A DNA stretch of 64,000 nt from Paenarthrobacter ilicis. GTDB taxonomy: Bacteria; Actinomycetota; Actinomycetes; Actinomycetales; Micrococcaceae. The number at the start of each line of letters is the position of its first letter. Position 1 is the stretch's first letter. Position numbers and translations under genes: made by a program. Location of the stretch: NCBI RefSeq assembly GCF_016907545.1, contig NZ_JAFBCD010000001.1, positions 1,550,001 to 1,614,000 of the forward strand, in the 5' to 3' direction. The notes under the pieces were generated by a model. That model was not told where the DNA came from and did not search any database. It worked only from the letters and a program-made list of their open reading frames with translations. Of this stretch, positions 24,754 to 34,200 are shown piece after piece.

Positions 24754-26724
24754 ATGGCTGAGCACAACGGCGGCAACCGCGGCGGTAATCGCGGCAACTT
24801 CGGCGGGGGACGCGATGATCGCGGTTCGTACCGTCCCAACAACAACTCCAGCGGAGATTCACGCGGGTTCCGCTCAAACGAGGGCCGCGGCGGCAGCGAT
24901 CGTCCGGCTCGTGATGGTGAGCGTCGTCCGTTCAACAACGACCGCGGTGACCGTAAGCCTTTTGGTGACCGGAATGATCGTCCGGCTCGTGATGGTGAGC
25001 GTCGTCCGTTCAACAACGACCGCGGAGATCGCAAGCCGTTTGGCGACCGGAACGATCGTGGTGACCGCCCGCAGCGCGGTCCCCGCAATTTCGATGGTCC
25101 CCGTCGTGATGGCGATGACCGCCGCTCCTTCGGTGATCGTCCGGCTCGTGATGGTGAGCGTCGTCCGTTCAACAACGACCGCGGAGATCGCAAGCCGTTC
25201 GGTGACCGGAACGATCGTGGTGACCGCCCGCAGCGTGGTCCCCGCAATTTCGATGGTCCCCGTCGTGATGGCGATGACCGCCGCTCCTTCGGTGATCGTC
25301 CGGCTCGTGATGGTGAGCGTCGTCCGTTCAACAACGACCGTGGTGACCGTAAGCCGTTCGGCGACCGGAACGATCGTGGTGACCGCCCGCAGCGTGGTCC
25401 CCGCAATTTCGATGGTCCCCGTCGTGATGGCGATGACCGCCGCTCCTTCGGTGATCGTCCGGCTCGTGATGGTGAGCGTCGTCCGTTCAACAACGACCGT
25501 GGTGACCGTAAGCCGTTCGGCGACCGGAATGATCGTCCGGCTCGTGATGGTGAGCGTCGTCCGTTCAACAACGACCGTGGTGACCGTAAGCCGTTCGGTG
25601 ACCGGAACGATCGTGGTGACCGCCCGCAGCGTGGTCCCCGCAATTTCGATGGTCCCCGTCGTGACGGCGATGACCGCCGCTCCTTCAACAACGACCGTGG
25701 CAACTCCTGGGAAGAGCGCCCTGCGCGCGTCCCGAACGCCAAGGACATCCGCAGTTCCAACCGTCCTGACCGCGAACGTTCGCCCGAGATCGACGATGAT
25801 GTTACGGGTAAAGAGCTGGACCGCGCCACGGGCCACCAGATCAAGACGCTTGAGGAGCAGAGTGCCGGTTGGGTAGCCAAGCACCTCGTGATGGCAGGCC
25901 GGTTGATCGACATTGAGCCTGAGCTGGCTTTCCAGCACGCATTGGCTGCCAGCCGCCGTGGTGGCCGTCTTTCGGTGGTTCGCGAAGCCGTTGGCCTGAC
26001 CGCGTACGCCGCGGGCCACTATGGCGAGGCTCTTCGTGAATTCCGGACATACCGGCGCATCAGTGGCTCGAATGTCCATCTTCCGGTCATGGCCGACTGC
26101 GAGCGTGGACTGGGCCGCCCCGACCGCGCGCTGGACATGGTTCGATCCCCGGAAGCCCAGGATCTGGACGCACCGGGCAAGGTTGAATTGGCCATTGTCG
26201 CCTCTGGTGCACGCTCTGACCTGGAGCAGTTCGACGCTGCCGTGTCCGAGCTGGAGATTCCCCAGTTGGACTTGAACCGGGCGTTCTCCTACAGCCCGCG
26301 CCTTTTCCGGGCCTACGCCGAGGCTCTTTCCGCCGTTGGTCGCACCGAGGAAGCTGACAAGTGGGCGCGTCAGGCGCTGGTTGCCGAAAACGCCCTTGGC
26401 GTGGGTGACTTCGCTGAGCCCGAGATCATGGATCTGGGCTGGGACGAGCAGGAAGAGGAAGCCGCGCGCAAGCCACGCTTTGAGAAGCCTGCCCGGGACA
26501 CCGCTGTGGTGGCTCGGGACACCGAGACCGTGATCGTTGAAGCTGCTGCGTCAGACGCCGAGGCCGAAGCCGACGTTGAACTCGATGACGTCGAGTCTGA
26601 CTTCTTCGAGTCGGATGATGCGGAATCGGACATGGATTCCGTTGAGGACGACGCAGACCGTCAGGAAGCAGCAGAGGCTGCTGCAGAGTCAGCAGACCAG
26701 GATGCCGATTCCCGGAATGACTGA
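24754..26724 (+). CDS. Repeat-rich disordered protein with TPR-like domain and acidic tail
   Basis: 656 aa from the ATG at 24754, preceded by GGAGGA; an in-frame ATG at 24724 is less well placed. Residues 1-48 are Gly/Asn/Arg-rich. Residues 49-311 are a modular repeat: a 26-residue unit A (DRPARDGERRPFNNDRG plus DRKPFGDRN) and a 27-residue unit B (DRGDRPQRGPRNFDG plus PRRDGDDRRSFG), in the order A-AB-AB-AB-A-AB. Residues about 350-560 form an alpha-helical TPR-like domain (KHLVMAGRLIDIEPELAFQHALAASRR, YGEALREFRTYRR, GRPDRALDMV). The last 60 residues are strongly acidic (ESDFFESDDAESD). The TPR part occupies the position of Rv1691 in M. tuberculosis. Function is unknown; an Arg/Gly-rich tract with aromatic residues suggests RNA binding or condensation, which is inference. 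It overlaps the HAD gene by 8 nt. Confidence 0.85.
   Translation: MAEHNGGNRGGNRGNFGGGRDDRGSYRPNNNSSGDSRGFRSNEGRGGSDRPARDGERRPFNNDRGDRKPFGDRNDRPARDGERRPFNNDRGDRKPFGDRNDRGDRPQRGPRNFDGPRRDGDDRRSFGDRPARDGERRPFNNDRGDRKPFGDRNDRGDRPQRGPRNFDGPRRDGDDRRSFGDRPARDGERRPFNNDRGDRKPFGDRNDRGDRPQRGPRNFDGPRRDGDDRRSFGDRPARDGERRPFNNDRGDRKPFGDRNDRPARDGERRPFNNDRGDRKPFGDRNDRGDRPQRGPRNFDGPRRDGDDRRSFNNDRGNSWEERPARVPNAKDIRSSNRPDRERSPEIDDDVTGKELDRATGHQIKTLEEQSAGWVAKHLVMAGRLIDIEPELAFQHALAASRRGGRLSVVREAVGLTAYAAGHYGEALREFRTYRRISGSNVHLPVMADCERGLGRPDRALDMVRSPEAQDLDAPGKVELAIVASGARSDLEQFDAAVSELEIPQLDLNRAFSYSPRLFRAYAEALSAVGRTEEADKWARQALVAENALGVGDFAEPEIMDLGWDEQEEEAARKPRFEKPARDTAVVARDTETVIVEAAASDAEAEADVELDDVESDFFESDDAESDMDSVEDDADRQEAAEAAAESADQDADSRND
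24898..25686 (+). repeat. Intragenic 78-bp and 81-bp DNA repeats
   Basis: Unit A (78 bp) starts at 24898, 24976, 25135, 25294, 25453 and 25531. Unit B (81 bp) starts at 25054, 25213, 25372 and 25609. Copies are nearly identical in DNA, differing mainly in silent changes such as GGAGAT against GGTGAC. That points to recent duplication or gene conversion. The total length is always a multiple of three. Confidence 0.93.
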
Positions 26725-27754
26725 TGCTCTGATCTCCTCCTTCGATGCCGTCCTGTCCGATCTGGACGGGGTGGTCTACGCGGGACCCCACGCCATCCCT
26801 GGAGCTGTTGAGTCTCTGCGCAGGCTCTCCACCTTTGGCGTGGGGTTGGGTTACGTCACCAACAATGCCTCCAGGACCCCCGCCCAGGTGGCCGAGCACC
26901 TCAGGGAACTCGGCGCACCGGCGGAGGACCACCAGGTGGTGAGCTCGTCGCAAGCTGCGGGTGAGTTGCTGGCTTCCATGCTGCCGTCCGGTGCCCGTGT
27001 GCTCATCACGGGCAGTGCGGCGCTTGCCCAGGAAATCGAGTTGGCCGGCTTGACTCCTGTCCACAGCGCCGAGGAGAACCCGGTTGCTGTGGTTCAGGGC
27101 TTCAACCCGGAAATCGGGTGGAAGGACCTGGCCGAGGCATCGTATGTGGTGGCCGGGGGAGCCAGCTGGTTCGCAACGAATACGGATATGTCGATTCCCC
27201 AGGCCCGGGGCATCGCACCGGGCAACGGGACCTTGGTGGCCGCAGTTGCGGCCGCCACCGGCAAGAAGCCAATGGTTGCGGGAAAGCCAGAGGCCCCGTT
27301 GTTCCACACAGCAGCGAAGCGTCTTGGCTCAGACCGTCCACTGGTGGTGGGCGATCGCCTGGACACGGACATCCTGGGCGGTAACCGCGCAGGATTTGCG
27401 ACGGCGGCAGTCCTCACCGGGGTGGATACCACCCACTCCATTCTGGCGGCAAGGACAGCTGAGCGTCCCACGTATCTGTTGGCGGATCTTGAAGGGCTCT
27501 ACGCCCCCTATCCCGAAATAGTGGATGAGGGCGGGACGTTCCGTTGTGGGCAGGCCGAGGCAACAGCCAAGGACGGTCTTCTGGTGGTGGTAGGGGACAG
27601 CAACGATCTGGACGCATGGCGGGCTGCTTGCGCGGCCTGGTGGGCCGCAGTGCCCGAGACCGACGTGGCCCGGACACCGGAGCTTGACTGGCAAACCCCC
27701 CCAGCACTGAAGACCCCCACTACTGAAGACCCCCAGCACTGGCAAACTCACTAG
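26717..27754 (+). CDS. HAD-superfamily (IIA, NagD-like) phosphatase
   Basis: 345 aa from the ATG at 26717, overlapping the previous gene by 8 nt. The nucleophile motif is FDAVLSDLDGVVYAG, with Asp attacking phosphate; the threonine-like motif ITGSAALAQE, the lysine motif GKPEAPLFH and the acidic motif LVVGDRLDTDILGGNRAG follow. The C2-type cap between motifs marks subclass IIA, which includes 4-nitrophenylphosphatase, NagD and phosphoglycolate phosphatase. It is the counterpart of Rv1692, reported to act as a glycerol-3-phosphate phosphatase, so this is a reasonable guess for the substrate. The C-terminus ends in a Pro/Thr tail with a short repeat (KTPTTEDPQ). Confidence 0.88.
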   Translation: MTDALISSFDAVLSDLDGVVYAGPHAIPGAVESLRRLSTFGVGLGYVTNNASRTPAQVAEHLRELGAPAEDHQVVSSSQAAGELLASMLPSGARVLITGSAALAQEIELAGLTPVHSAEENPVAVVQGFNPEIGWKDLAEASYVVAGGASWFATNTDMSIPQARGIAPGNGTLVAAVAAATGKKPMVAGKPEAPLFHTAAKRLGSDRPLVVGDRLDTDILGGNRAGFATAAVLTGVDTTHSILAARTAERPTYLLADLEGLYAPYPEIVDEGGTFRCGQAEATAKDGLLVVVGDSNDLDAWRAACAAWWAAVPETDVARTPELDWQTPPALKTPTTEDPQHWQTH

Positions 27755-27763
27755 ACTGGTGCG

Positions 27764-28027
27764 ATGACCGAGCCGAATGACCCACTGGATCCCGATTCCG
27801 GCGTGGCCCCGATCAGGTCCGGCGCCCTCTGGCCCGGATCTCCGCCAGCCTCTGGTGATGCCTTGGTGGATGGCGCCATGGCGGCCCTGGACGACGTCCC
27901 GGATTCTCCGGTTCACCATCACGGCGGGCTCTATTCGGACATTCATGATTCCTTGCTGGCAGCACTTGAAACGGAGCCGGGCATGCCCACGGCACCAGCC
28001 ACCATCAGCCCGGAAGGCAACAGCTGA
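27764..28027 (+). CDS. Small conserved-position hypothetical protein
   Basis: 87 aa, Pro/Asp-rich and acidic (MTEPNDPLDPDSGVAPIRSG; central ASGDALVDGAMAALDDVPDSPV). No signal peptide, membrane segment or known motif is seen. The segment HHGGLYSDIHDSLLAALE could form one amphipathic helix. It starts 9 nt after the HAD stop and ends 3 nt before tlyA, so it is translated in the operon. A short protein occupies the same slot in M. tuberculosis (Rv1693), which supports it as real. The function is unknown. Confidence 0.7.
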   Translation: MTEPNDPLDPDSGVAPIRSGALWPGSPPASGDALVDGAMAALDDVPDSPVHHHGGLYSDIHDSLLAALETEPGMPTAPATISPEGNS

Positions 28028-28030
28028 CGC

Positions 28031-28843
28031 ATGACACGACTTGATCAGGAACTCGTCACCCGCGGGCTGGCGAGGTCCCGCACCCACGCGGCGAAGCTCA
28101 TCAGCGATGGCAAGGTCAGCGCCGGCGGCGCGGTGGTGGCCAAGGCGTCCCTTCAGGTGGACGAGTCGACGGACCTGGCGGTTGAGGCCCATCTTGAGGA
28201 CATTTACGTCAGCCGGGCCGGACATAAACTGGCCGGCGCGCTGGAAGCCTTCCCCGGCGTCGAACCTTCCGGGAAGCGGTGCCTCGACGCCGGAGCGTCC
28301 ACGGGCGGCTTCACCGACGTGCTGTTGCGGCGTGGAGCCTCGCACGTGGTGGCAGTTGACGTTGGCCACGGACAACTGGTGCCTCAACTCCGCGGGCATC
28401 CCGACGTCTCGGTGCACGAGGGGCTCAACGTCCGGTATATGAAACCGGAAGACATCGGCGGCCGCGTTCAGCTGACCGTGGGGGATTTGTCCTTCATCTC
28501 CCTGACGCTGGTGGCCTATTCCCTGGCCCAGTGCACTGAGCCCGGCGGAGATGTGGTCCTGATGGTCAAACCGCAGTTCGAGGTGGGGAAGGACCGTCTG
28601 AGCCGGACTGGCGTGGTGTCCTCGGAGCAGGAACGACGCCGGGCGGTGGCGCAGGTGGCCCGGGCTTCGGTGGATGCCGGGCTTGAGCTGATGGATCTGG
28701 CCATGAGTCCGCTGCCGGGCCAGGACGGAAATGTTGAATACTTCCTGTGGATGAGACGCCGGATGTCCGAGCTGTTGCCTAAGATCGAAGAGCGGGACGA
28801 GGACGTTGCTGCGTTGATCAACAAACTCTGGCCAAACCAGTAG
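28031..28843 (+). CDS. tlyA: TlyA-family rRNA 2'-O-methyltransferase
   Basis: 270 aa. An N-terminal S4 RNA-binding domain (residues 1-60: TRLDQELVTRGLARSRTHAAKLISDGKV) is followed by an FtsJ-like SAM methyltransferase with CLDAGASTGGFTDVLLRRGA (about residues 84-103), VAVDVGHGQL and DLSFISL. TlyA methylates 16S C1409 and 23S C1920; loss gives capreomycin resistance in mycobacteria. It sits between the small ORF and nadK (13-nt gap), in the same order as Rv1694-Rv1695. Confidence 0.94.
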   Translation: MTRLDQELVTRGLARSRTHAAKLISDGKVSAGGAVVAKASLQVDESTDLAVEAHLEDIYVSRAGHKLAGALEAFPGVEPSGKRCLDAGASTGGFTDVLLRRGASHVVAVDVGHGQLVPQLRGHPDVSVHEGLNVRYMKPEDIGGRVQLTVGDLSFISLTLVAYSLAQCTEPGGDVVLMVKPQFEVGKDRLSRTGVVSSEQERRRAVAQVARASVDAGLELMDLAMSPLPGQDGNVEYFLWMRRRMSELLPKIEERDEDVAALINKLWPNQ

Positions 28844-28856
28844 AAAGCAGAACCCG

Positions 28857-29894
28857 ATGAGCAGGCGTGTACTTGTCCTTGCCCACACAGGGCGGGAGGA
28901 ATCGCTCCGCGCAGCGTGGGATGCCGTGACGCAACTGCATTCGTCCGGCTTGGTTCCAGTACTTCAAAAATCCGAGCTCGCCGATATTGAGCGTTTCTTC
29001 GGCGCCTTGGACACACCCGTGGAAATCCTCAATGACCAGGTGAACCTGGAGGATGTGGAACTGGTGATGGTCCTTGGCGGGGACGGAACCATCCTCCGCG
29101 CGGCCGAGCTTGTCCGTGAGGTGGACGTCCCGCTCCTGGGCGTGAACCTGGGTCATGTGGGGTTCTTGGCCGAGAGTGAACGCGCCGACCTTGCCCAGAC
29201 GGTGGAGTGGATCGCCAGCCGCCAGTACACGGTGGAAGAGCGCATGACCATCGATGTGCAGGTGTGGGTCAAGGGCCAGAAGATTTGGCACACCTGGGCG
29301 CTGAACGAGGCCGCAATCGAAAAAGCCAACCGTGAGCGGATGCTGGAAGTTGTCACGGAAGTGGATGAACGCCCGTTGACGTCTTACGGCTGCGATGGCG
29401 TGGTCATGGCTACCCCCACGGGTTCCACCGCTTACGCTTTCTCGTCCGGGGGCCCCGTGGTGTGGCCCGAGGTGGAGGCCCTGGTGATCGTCCCCATCAG
29501 TGCCCATGCCCTGTTTGCCAAGCCGTTGGTGGTCTCGCCGCGGTCCAAGCTTGCCGTGGAGATCATGAACCGGACCGATGCCCTGGGTGTGCTGTGGTGC
29601 GACGGCCGCCGGTCCGTTGACCTGCCGCCGGGTGCCCGCGTTGAAGTGACACGCTCCAGCAGGCCGGTGCGGTTGGCCCGGACACATAAAACACCTTTCT
29701 CTGCCAGGCTTGTCCGCAAGTTTGAGTTGCCGATCCACGGCTGGAGGGGTCCGGCGCCACGCACAGGTGAGGTCCACACCGGCCCCATTCCGGTGGTCAG
29801 GACCCTGGCGCCGGCACCTTTGCCCAGCCCCCTGGACGCGCCAGCGCCCGAACCCGGGCACGGTGAACCTTTCGACTCCACAAAGGCGAAGTGA
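28857..29894 (+). CDS. nadK: NAD kinase
   Basis: 345 aa. It makes NADP from NAD with ATP or polyphosphate. The GGDGT motif is in MVLGGDGTILRAAELVR (about residues 75-90), and the second conserved block is ATPTGSTAYAFSSGGPVVWPE (about 183-203). The core ends near residue 290, and about 50 extra C-terminal residues are rich in Pro and Ala (PAPLPSPLDAPAPEPGHG), probably disordered. It is 3 nt from recN, as in other actinobacteria (ppnK-recN). Confidence 0.95.
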   Translation: MSRRVLVLAHTGREESLRAAWDAVTQLHSSGLVPVLQKSELADIERFFGALDTPVEILNDQVNLEDVELVMVLGGDGTILRAAELVREVDVPLLGVNLGHVGFLAESERADLAQTVEWIASRQYTVEERMTIDVQVWVKGQKIWHTWALNEAAIEKANRERMLEVVTEVDERPLTSYGCDGVVMATPTGSTAYAFSSGGPVVWPEVEALVIVPISAHALFAKPLVVSPRSKLAVEIMNRTDALGVLWCDGRRSVDLPPGARVEVTRSSRPVRLARTHKTPFSARLVRKFELPIHGWRGPAPRTGEVHTGPIPVVRTLAPAPLPSPLDAPAPEPGHGEPFDSTKAK

Positions 29895-29897
29895 AAC

Positions 29898-31637
29898 ATG
29901 CTTGAAGAACTCCGGATCCGCGATCTGGGCGTCATCACCGATGCCGCCCTGCCGTTGGGACCAGGCCTCAGCGTAGTGACCGGCGAAACCGGTGCCGGTA
30001 AAACCATGGTGGTGACCGCCGTCGGACTGCTGTTGGGTGCCCGCTCCGACGCCGGTGCCGTGCGCAGCGGTGCGAAGTCGGCCTCTGCCGAGGCCGTGTT
30101 GAAACTCGCGCCGGATCACAGCGCCATTGAACGTGCCAAGGAAGCCGGCGGGGACGCCGAAGAGTTCGACGGCGTTGCTGAACTGTTGCTGGCCCGCACC
30201 GTGGGCGCGGACGGCCGAAGCCGGGCTTACGTGGGTGGGCGGGCAGCACCTGTTGGTGTCTTGGCAGAGCTGGGTGAAAGCCTTGTTGTGGTGCACGGTC
30301 AGTCGGACCAAATCCGGCTCAAGAGTGCCACTGCGCAACGTCAGGCCCTGGATAGATTTGCCGGCGCACCGCTGGCGAAGGTTTTGGGCGGTTACCAAGA
30401 GTTGTACAACCACTGGAAGGCCATCCAGACTGAGCTGGAAACCCTGCGGCGGGAAGCCCGTGAGCGGCTCCGTGAAGCCGAATCGCTGGATGCGGCCCTT
30501 CAGGAAATCGATGCCGTGGATCCCCAGCCAGGCGAGGACGAGACCCTCAAGGCCGAAGCCGTGAAGCTCGCCAACGTCGAAGAACTAAGGCTTGCAGCTG
30601 CAGCGGCCCACGAGTCCCTGATAGCTGAGGAATTCGGGGATGCCGGGGACGCGACGTCCATGGTGGACGCTGCAAAGCGGACCTTGGAACACGTGGCCGA
30701 GCACGATGAAGAGCTGCGCTCCGCCGCCACCAGGCTTGCTGAAGTGGGCTTCCTTCTCAATGACATTGCCGCGGAACTCTCCAGCTACCAGGCTTCCTTG
30801 GATACAGAGGGCCCTGAACGGCTTTCCGAAATTGAGGGACGCAGGGCTGCATTGGCCACGTTGATCCGCAAGTACGCGCCCAGCATCAACGAAGTCCTGG
30901 ACTGGGCTGCGGAGGCGCGCGTGCGTTTGGATGAACTGCAGGATGACTCCAGCCGCATCGAGTCACTGGATGCCGAAGTTGCTTCCACCGAAGCGACGCT
31001 CCGGAAGCAGGCGGCGTCCATCAGCAAGGCCCGCTCCAAGGCAGCCAAGGACCTGTCCACACGCGTGAGTGCCGAGTTGAAGGCCTTGGCCATGGCGGAC
31101 GCCACCTTGGTCATTGAACTGGACAGCAGTGGGACCTTGGGCCCGTGGGGGACCGATGAGATCGCCTTCCTGCTCCAGCCACACTCCGGCGCACCTGCCC
31201 GGCCGTTGGGCAAAGGCGCGTCCGGCGGTGAACTCTCCCGGGTCATGTTGGCCATCGAAGTGGTGCTCGCTGCCGTGGATCCCGTCCCAACCTTTGTGTT
31301 CGACGAGGTGGACGCCGGCGTGGGTGGCCGGGCCGCCGTCGAAATCGGCCGCAGGCTGGCGATGCTGGCACAACACGTCCAGGTCCTGGTGGTGACGCAC
31401 TTGCCCCAAGTAGCGGCGTTCGCCGACCAGCACATCCGGGTGACCAAGACGTCCGTGAGGGGCTCCGATGGGAAAACCAGCACAGGATTCACGTCCAGCG
31501 ACGTCCAGCTGCTTGACGGGGATCAGCGGGTGAAGGAACTGGCCCGGATGCTGGCCGGACAGGAAGATTCCGAATCCGCACAGGCCCACGCCCAGGAGTT
31601 GCTGGACGACGCCAAGTTGCTTCCCCAGCGGGCGTAG
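29898..31637 (+). CDS. recN: DNA repair protein RecN
   Basis: 579 aa SMC-like ATPase for double-strand break repair. The Walker A motif GETGAGKTMVVTAVGLLLG is at residues 31-49. Central coiled coils span roughly 160-380. The ABC signature KGASGGELSRVMLAIEVVLA is near 440-460, and Walker B FVFDEVDAGVGG near 467-478. The length is normal for the family. Only 3 nt separate it from nadK. No LexA-type SOS box was seen immediately upstream, as expected for an internal operon position. Confidence 0.96.
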   Translation: MLEELRIRDLGVITDAALPLGPGLSVVTGETGAGKTMVVTAVGLLLGARSDAGAVRSGAKSASAEAVLKLAPDHSAIERAKEAGGDAEEFDGVAELLLARTVGADGRSRAYVGGRAAPVGVLAELGESLVVVHGQSDQIRLKSATAQRQALDRFAGAPLAKVLGGYQELYNHWKAIQTELETLRREARERLREAESLDAALQEIDAVDPQPGEDETLKAEAVKLANVEELRLAAAAAHESLIAEEFGDAGDATSMVDAAKRTLEHVAEHDEELRSAATRLAEVGFLLNDIAAELSSYQASLDTEGPERLSEIEGRRAALATLIRKYAPSINEVLDWAAEARVRLDELQDDSSRIESLDAEVASTEATLRKQAASISKARSKAAKDLSTRVSAELKALAMADATLVIELDSSGTLGPWGTDEIAFLLQPHSGAPARPLGKGASGGELSRVMLAIEVVLAAVDPVPTFVFDEVDAGVGGRAAVEIGRRLAMLAQHVQVLVVTHLPQVAAFADQHIRVTKTSVRGSDGKTSTGFTSSDVQLLDGDQRVKELARMLAGQEDSESAQAHAQELLDDAKLLPQRA

Positions 31638-31763
31638 CTGCGCGTGGCATGAGCACAATCACATTGGGTCCCCGGGATCCGGCTGTGCTCTTGATTGGGA
31701 CGCCGTAGTGGGCAACCATTGACCATTTGGGGAAGCCGAACAGACGCTGGGAAGGCGTAATTG

Positions 31764-33509
31764 ATGATAAGCTCGAATTCCGTGGTGCAGCGATCAAATT
31801 CCCGTGTAAATTCCCGGTTCCCGGGCTCGTCCAAGACGACCAAACACATCTTCGTCACCGGTGGTGTGGCGTCCTCGCTCGGTAAGGGTCTGACGGCTTC
31901 AAGCCTCGGCCACCTGCTGCGGGCACGCGGTTTGTCTGTAACTATGCAGAAGCTCGATCCCTACTTGAATGTGGATCCGGGTACGATGAATCCCTTCCAG
32001 CACGGCGAAGTATTCGTGACGGATGACGGCGCAGAGACCGATCTCGACATCGGACACTATGAGCGCTTCCTGGACGAGAACCTCGAGGGGTCGGCCAACG
32101 TAACAACCGGCCAGGTCTACTCCACAGTGATTGCCAAGGAACGCCGTGGTGAGTACCTGGGTGACACCGTTCAGGTCATCCCGCACATCACTGATGAGAT
32201 CAAGCGCCGCATGCGACTGCCTGCTGAGGGCAAGAACGCTCCGGACGTCATCATCACCGAAATCGGCGGTACCGTAGGCGACATCGAGTCGCAGCCCTTC
32301 CTGGAGTCCGCACGCCAGGTCCGCCAGGATGTTGGCCGCAACAACGTGTTCTTCCTCCACGTTTCGCTGGTTCCCTACATCGGGCCGTCACAGGAACTGA
32401 AGACGAAGCCGACGCAGCACTCCGTAGCGGCACTCCGTTCCATCGGCATCCAGCCCGAAGCAATCGTGATCCGTTCGGACCGCGAAGTTCCCGACGCCAT
32501 GCGCGAGAAGATCGGCCGCATGTGCGACGTCGACATCGACGCCGTGGTCAACGCCGCTGATGCCCCCAGCATCTACGACATCCCCAAGACCCTGCACTCC
32601 CAGGGGCTTGACTCGTACATCGTCCGTGCCCTGGACCTGCCGTTCAAGGACGTGGACTGGACCAAGTGGGACAAGCTCCTCGAGGCTGTCCACAATCCAA
32701 AGCACGAGGTCGAGGTTGCCCTGGTAGGCAAGTACATAGACCTTCCGGACGCTTACCTGTCCGTGACGGAGGCGCTCCGTGCAGGTGGGTTCGCCAACGA
32801 AGCCAAGGTTAAGATCCGCTGGGTACCGTCGGACGAGTGCGAAACCCTGGCCGGGGCCACCAAGGCCCTGTCCGGTGTTGACGCCATCTGCGTCCCGGGT
32901 GGATTCGGTATCCGTGGACTCGAAGGAAAGCTGGGCGCGCTGAAGTTCGCCCGCGAATCCAAGCTCCCCGTGCTGGGCCTGTGCCTGGGCCTGCAGTGCA
33001 TGGTGATCGAATATGCACGCAACGTGGTGGGTCTGGAAGGTGCGTCCTCCAGCGAATTCGAGCCGGACTCCAAGTACCCGGTCATCGCCACCATGGAAGA
33101 GCAGCTGGACATTGTGGACGGCAAGGGAGACCTCGGTGGCACCATGCGCCTGGGCCTTTACGAAGCCAAGCTCGATGAGGGCTCCGTGATTGCGGAGACC
33201 TATGGCACCACCACCGTCAGCGAACGTCACCGCCACCGCTACGAGGTGAACAACAAGTACCGCGAGCAGATTGCGGCCGAAGGCCTGGTCTTCTCCGGCA
33301 CTTCGCCTGATGGCAAGCTCGTGGAGTTCGTTGAACTTCCCCGCGATGTGCACCCGTACTACGTGGCAACGCAGGCGCACCCTGAGCTGAGCTCACGGCC
33401 CACGCGCCCGCACCCGCTGTTTGCAGGTCTGGTAAAGGCTGCCTTGGAGCGTCGCGAAGGCGCCCCGGCCGACACCAAGACCGGCGCCCGCGCAGTGGCT
33501 GCCAAGTAA
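31764..33509 (+). CDS. pyrG: CTP synthase
   Basis: 581 aa. It aminates UTP to CTP using glutamine. The N-terminal synthetase has the ATP motif [20 protein letters not shown], and [11 protein letters not shown] follows. The C-terminal class-I glutaminase has VPGGFGIRG, the nucleophile in [12 protein letters not shown] and the distal His-Pro-Glu in [12 protein letters not shown]. The ATG at 31764 follows GGGAAGG by about 8 nt; a TTG at 31761 is also in frame. The about 25-residue N-terminal extension is Ser/Asn/Arg-rich. The mctB-type genes found between recN and pyrG in Mycobacterium are absent here. Confidence 0.96.
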   Translation: MISSNSVVQRSNSRVNSRFPGSSKTTKHIFVTGGVASSLGKGLTASSLGHLLRARGLSVTMQKLDPYLNVDPGTMNPFQHGEVFVTDDGAETDLDIGHYERFLDENLEGSANVTTGQVYSTVIAKERRGEYLGDTVQVIPHITDEIKRRMRLPAEGKNAPDVIITEIGGTVGDIESQPFLESARQVRQDVGRNNVFFLHVSLVPYIGPSQELKTKPTQHSVAALRSIGIQPEAIVIRSDREVPDAMREKIGRMCDVDIDAVVNAADAPSIYDIPKTLHSQGLDSYIVRALDLPFKDVDWTKWDKLLEAVHNPKHEVEVALVGKYIDLPDAYLSVTEALRAGGFANEAKVKIRWVPSDECETLAGATKALSGVDAICVPGGFGIRGLEGKLGALKFARESKLPVLGLCLGLQCMVIEYARNVVGLEGASSSEFEPDSKYPVIATMEEQLDIVDGKGDLGGTMRLGLYEAKLDEGSVIAETYGTTTVSERHRHRYEVNNKYREQIAAEGLVFSGTSPDGKLVEFVELPRDVHPYYVATQAHPELSSRPTRPHPLFAGLVKAALERREGAPADTKTGARAVAAK

Positions 33510-33535
33510 AGCCAAACGAGAAAAAGGACGGCGCG

Positions 33536-34198
33536 ATGCCCGGTATTTCTGGAACCCCACGCACTTCGAGGCAGGTTTCGGACGTGCCGAGCCCGCGCCG
33601 TCTTTTGTCTACCAGCAAGGTTTACGAGGGCCGCATCTGGGACGTGGTGAGTGATTCCTTCCAGCTCGCTGAGGACACTGGCACTCTGGTGCGTGACTAC
33701 ATTGACCACCCGGGGGCCGTAGCGGTGCTTCCCATGAACGTCGATGGCGAGATTCTTCTTTTGAAGCAGTACAGGCATCCGGTGGGCATGGATCTCTGGG
33801 AAATCCCGGCCGGGCTCCTGGACGTTGAAGGCGAAGACTTCGTGGTGGGTGCTGCGCGGGAACTGGCTGAAGAAGCGGACCTGCAAGCGGCTACATGGAA
33901 CGTCCTGGTGGACTTCTTCAATTCACCGGGTTCATCCAGCGAAGCAGTTCGCATCTACCTGGCCCGTGGTATCTCGGACGTGCCCGAGGCCGATCGGCAT
34001 GTCCGGACCGACGAGGAAGCAGAGATTGAGCTTGAATGGGTGTCCCTGGACGATGCTGTAAAGGCTGTCTTGGAGGGCCGCCTGCACAATCCTTCTGCTG
34101 TGTTGGGTATCCTGGCCGCGGCCGCTGCCAAGGCTGATGGCTTCACCAAGCTGCGTCCGGCCAACGCGCCGTGGCCGGCGCACCCGAGCCAGCGCTGA
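33536..34198 (+). CDS. Nudix hydrolase, ADP-ribose pyrophosphatase type
   Basis: 220 aa. The Nudix box reads [24 protein letters not shown] (about residues 97-120), matching GX5EX7REUXEEXGU. Downstream [16 protein letters not shown], with its early proline, is typical of ADP-ribose pyrophosphatases. The ATG at 33536 gives a 25-residue Ser/Arg-rich leader; a later start cannot be excluded. It is the counterpart of Rv1700 (ADP-ribose pyrophosphatase), between pyrG and xerD in both genomes. It ends 2 nt before xerD. Confidence 0.88.
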   Translation: MPGISGTPRTSRQVSDVPSPRRLLSTSKVYEGRIWDVVSDSFQLAEDTGTLVRDYIDHPGAVAVLPMNVDGEILLLKQYRHPVGMDLWEIPAGLLDVEGEDFVVGAARELAEEADLQAATWNVLVDFFNSPGSSSEAVRIYLARGISDVPEADRHVRTDEEAEIELEWVSLDDAVKAVLEGRLHNPSAVLGILAAAAAKADGFTKLRPANAPWPAHPSQR

Positions 34199-34200
34199 GC

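Noticed and set aside
24546..26079. Long antisense open frames (455 and 401 codons) over the repeat gene
   Set aside because: They are built from the complement of the 78/81-bp repeats, lack ribosome sites, and the plus-strand protein has a conserved TPR domain and good start.
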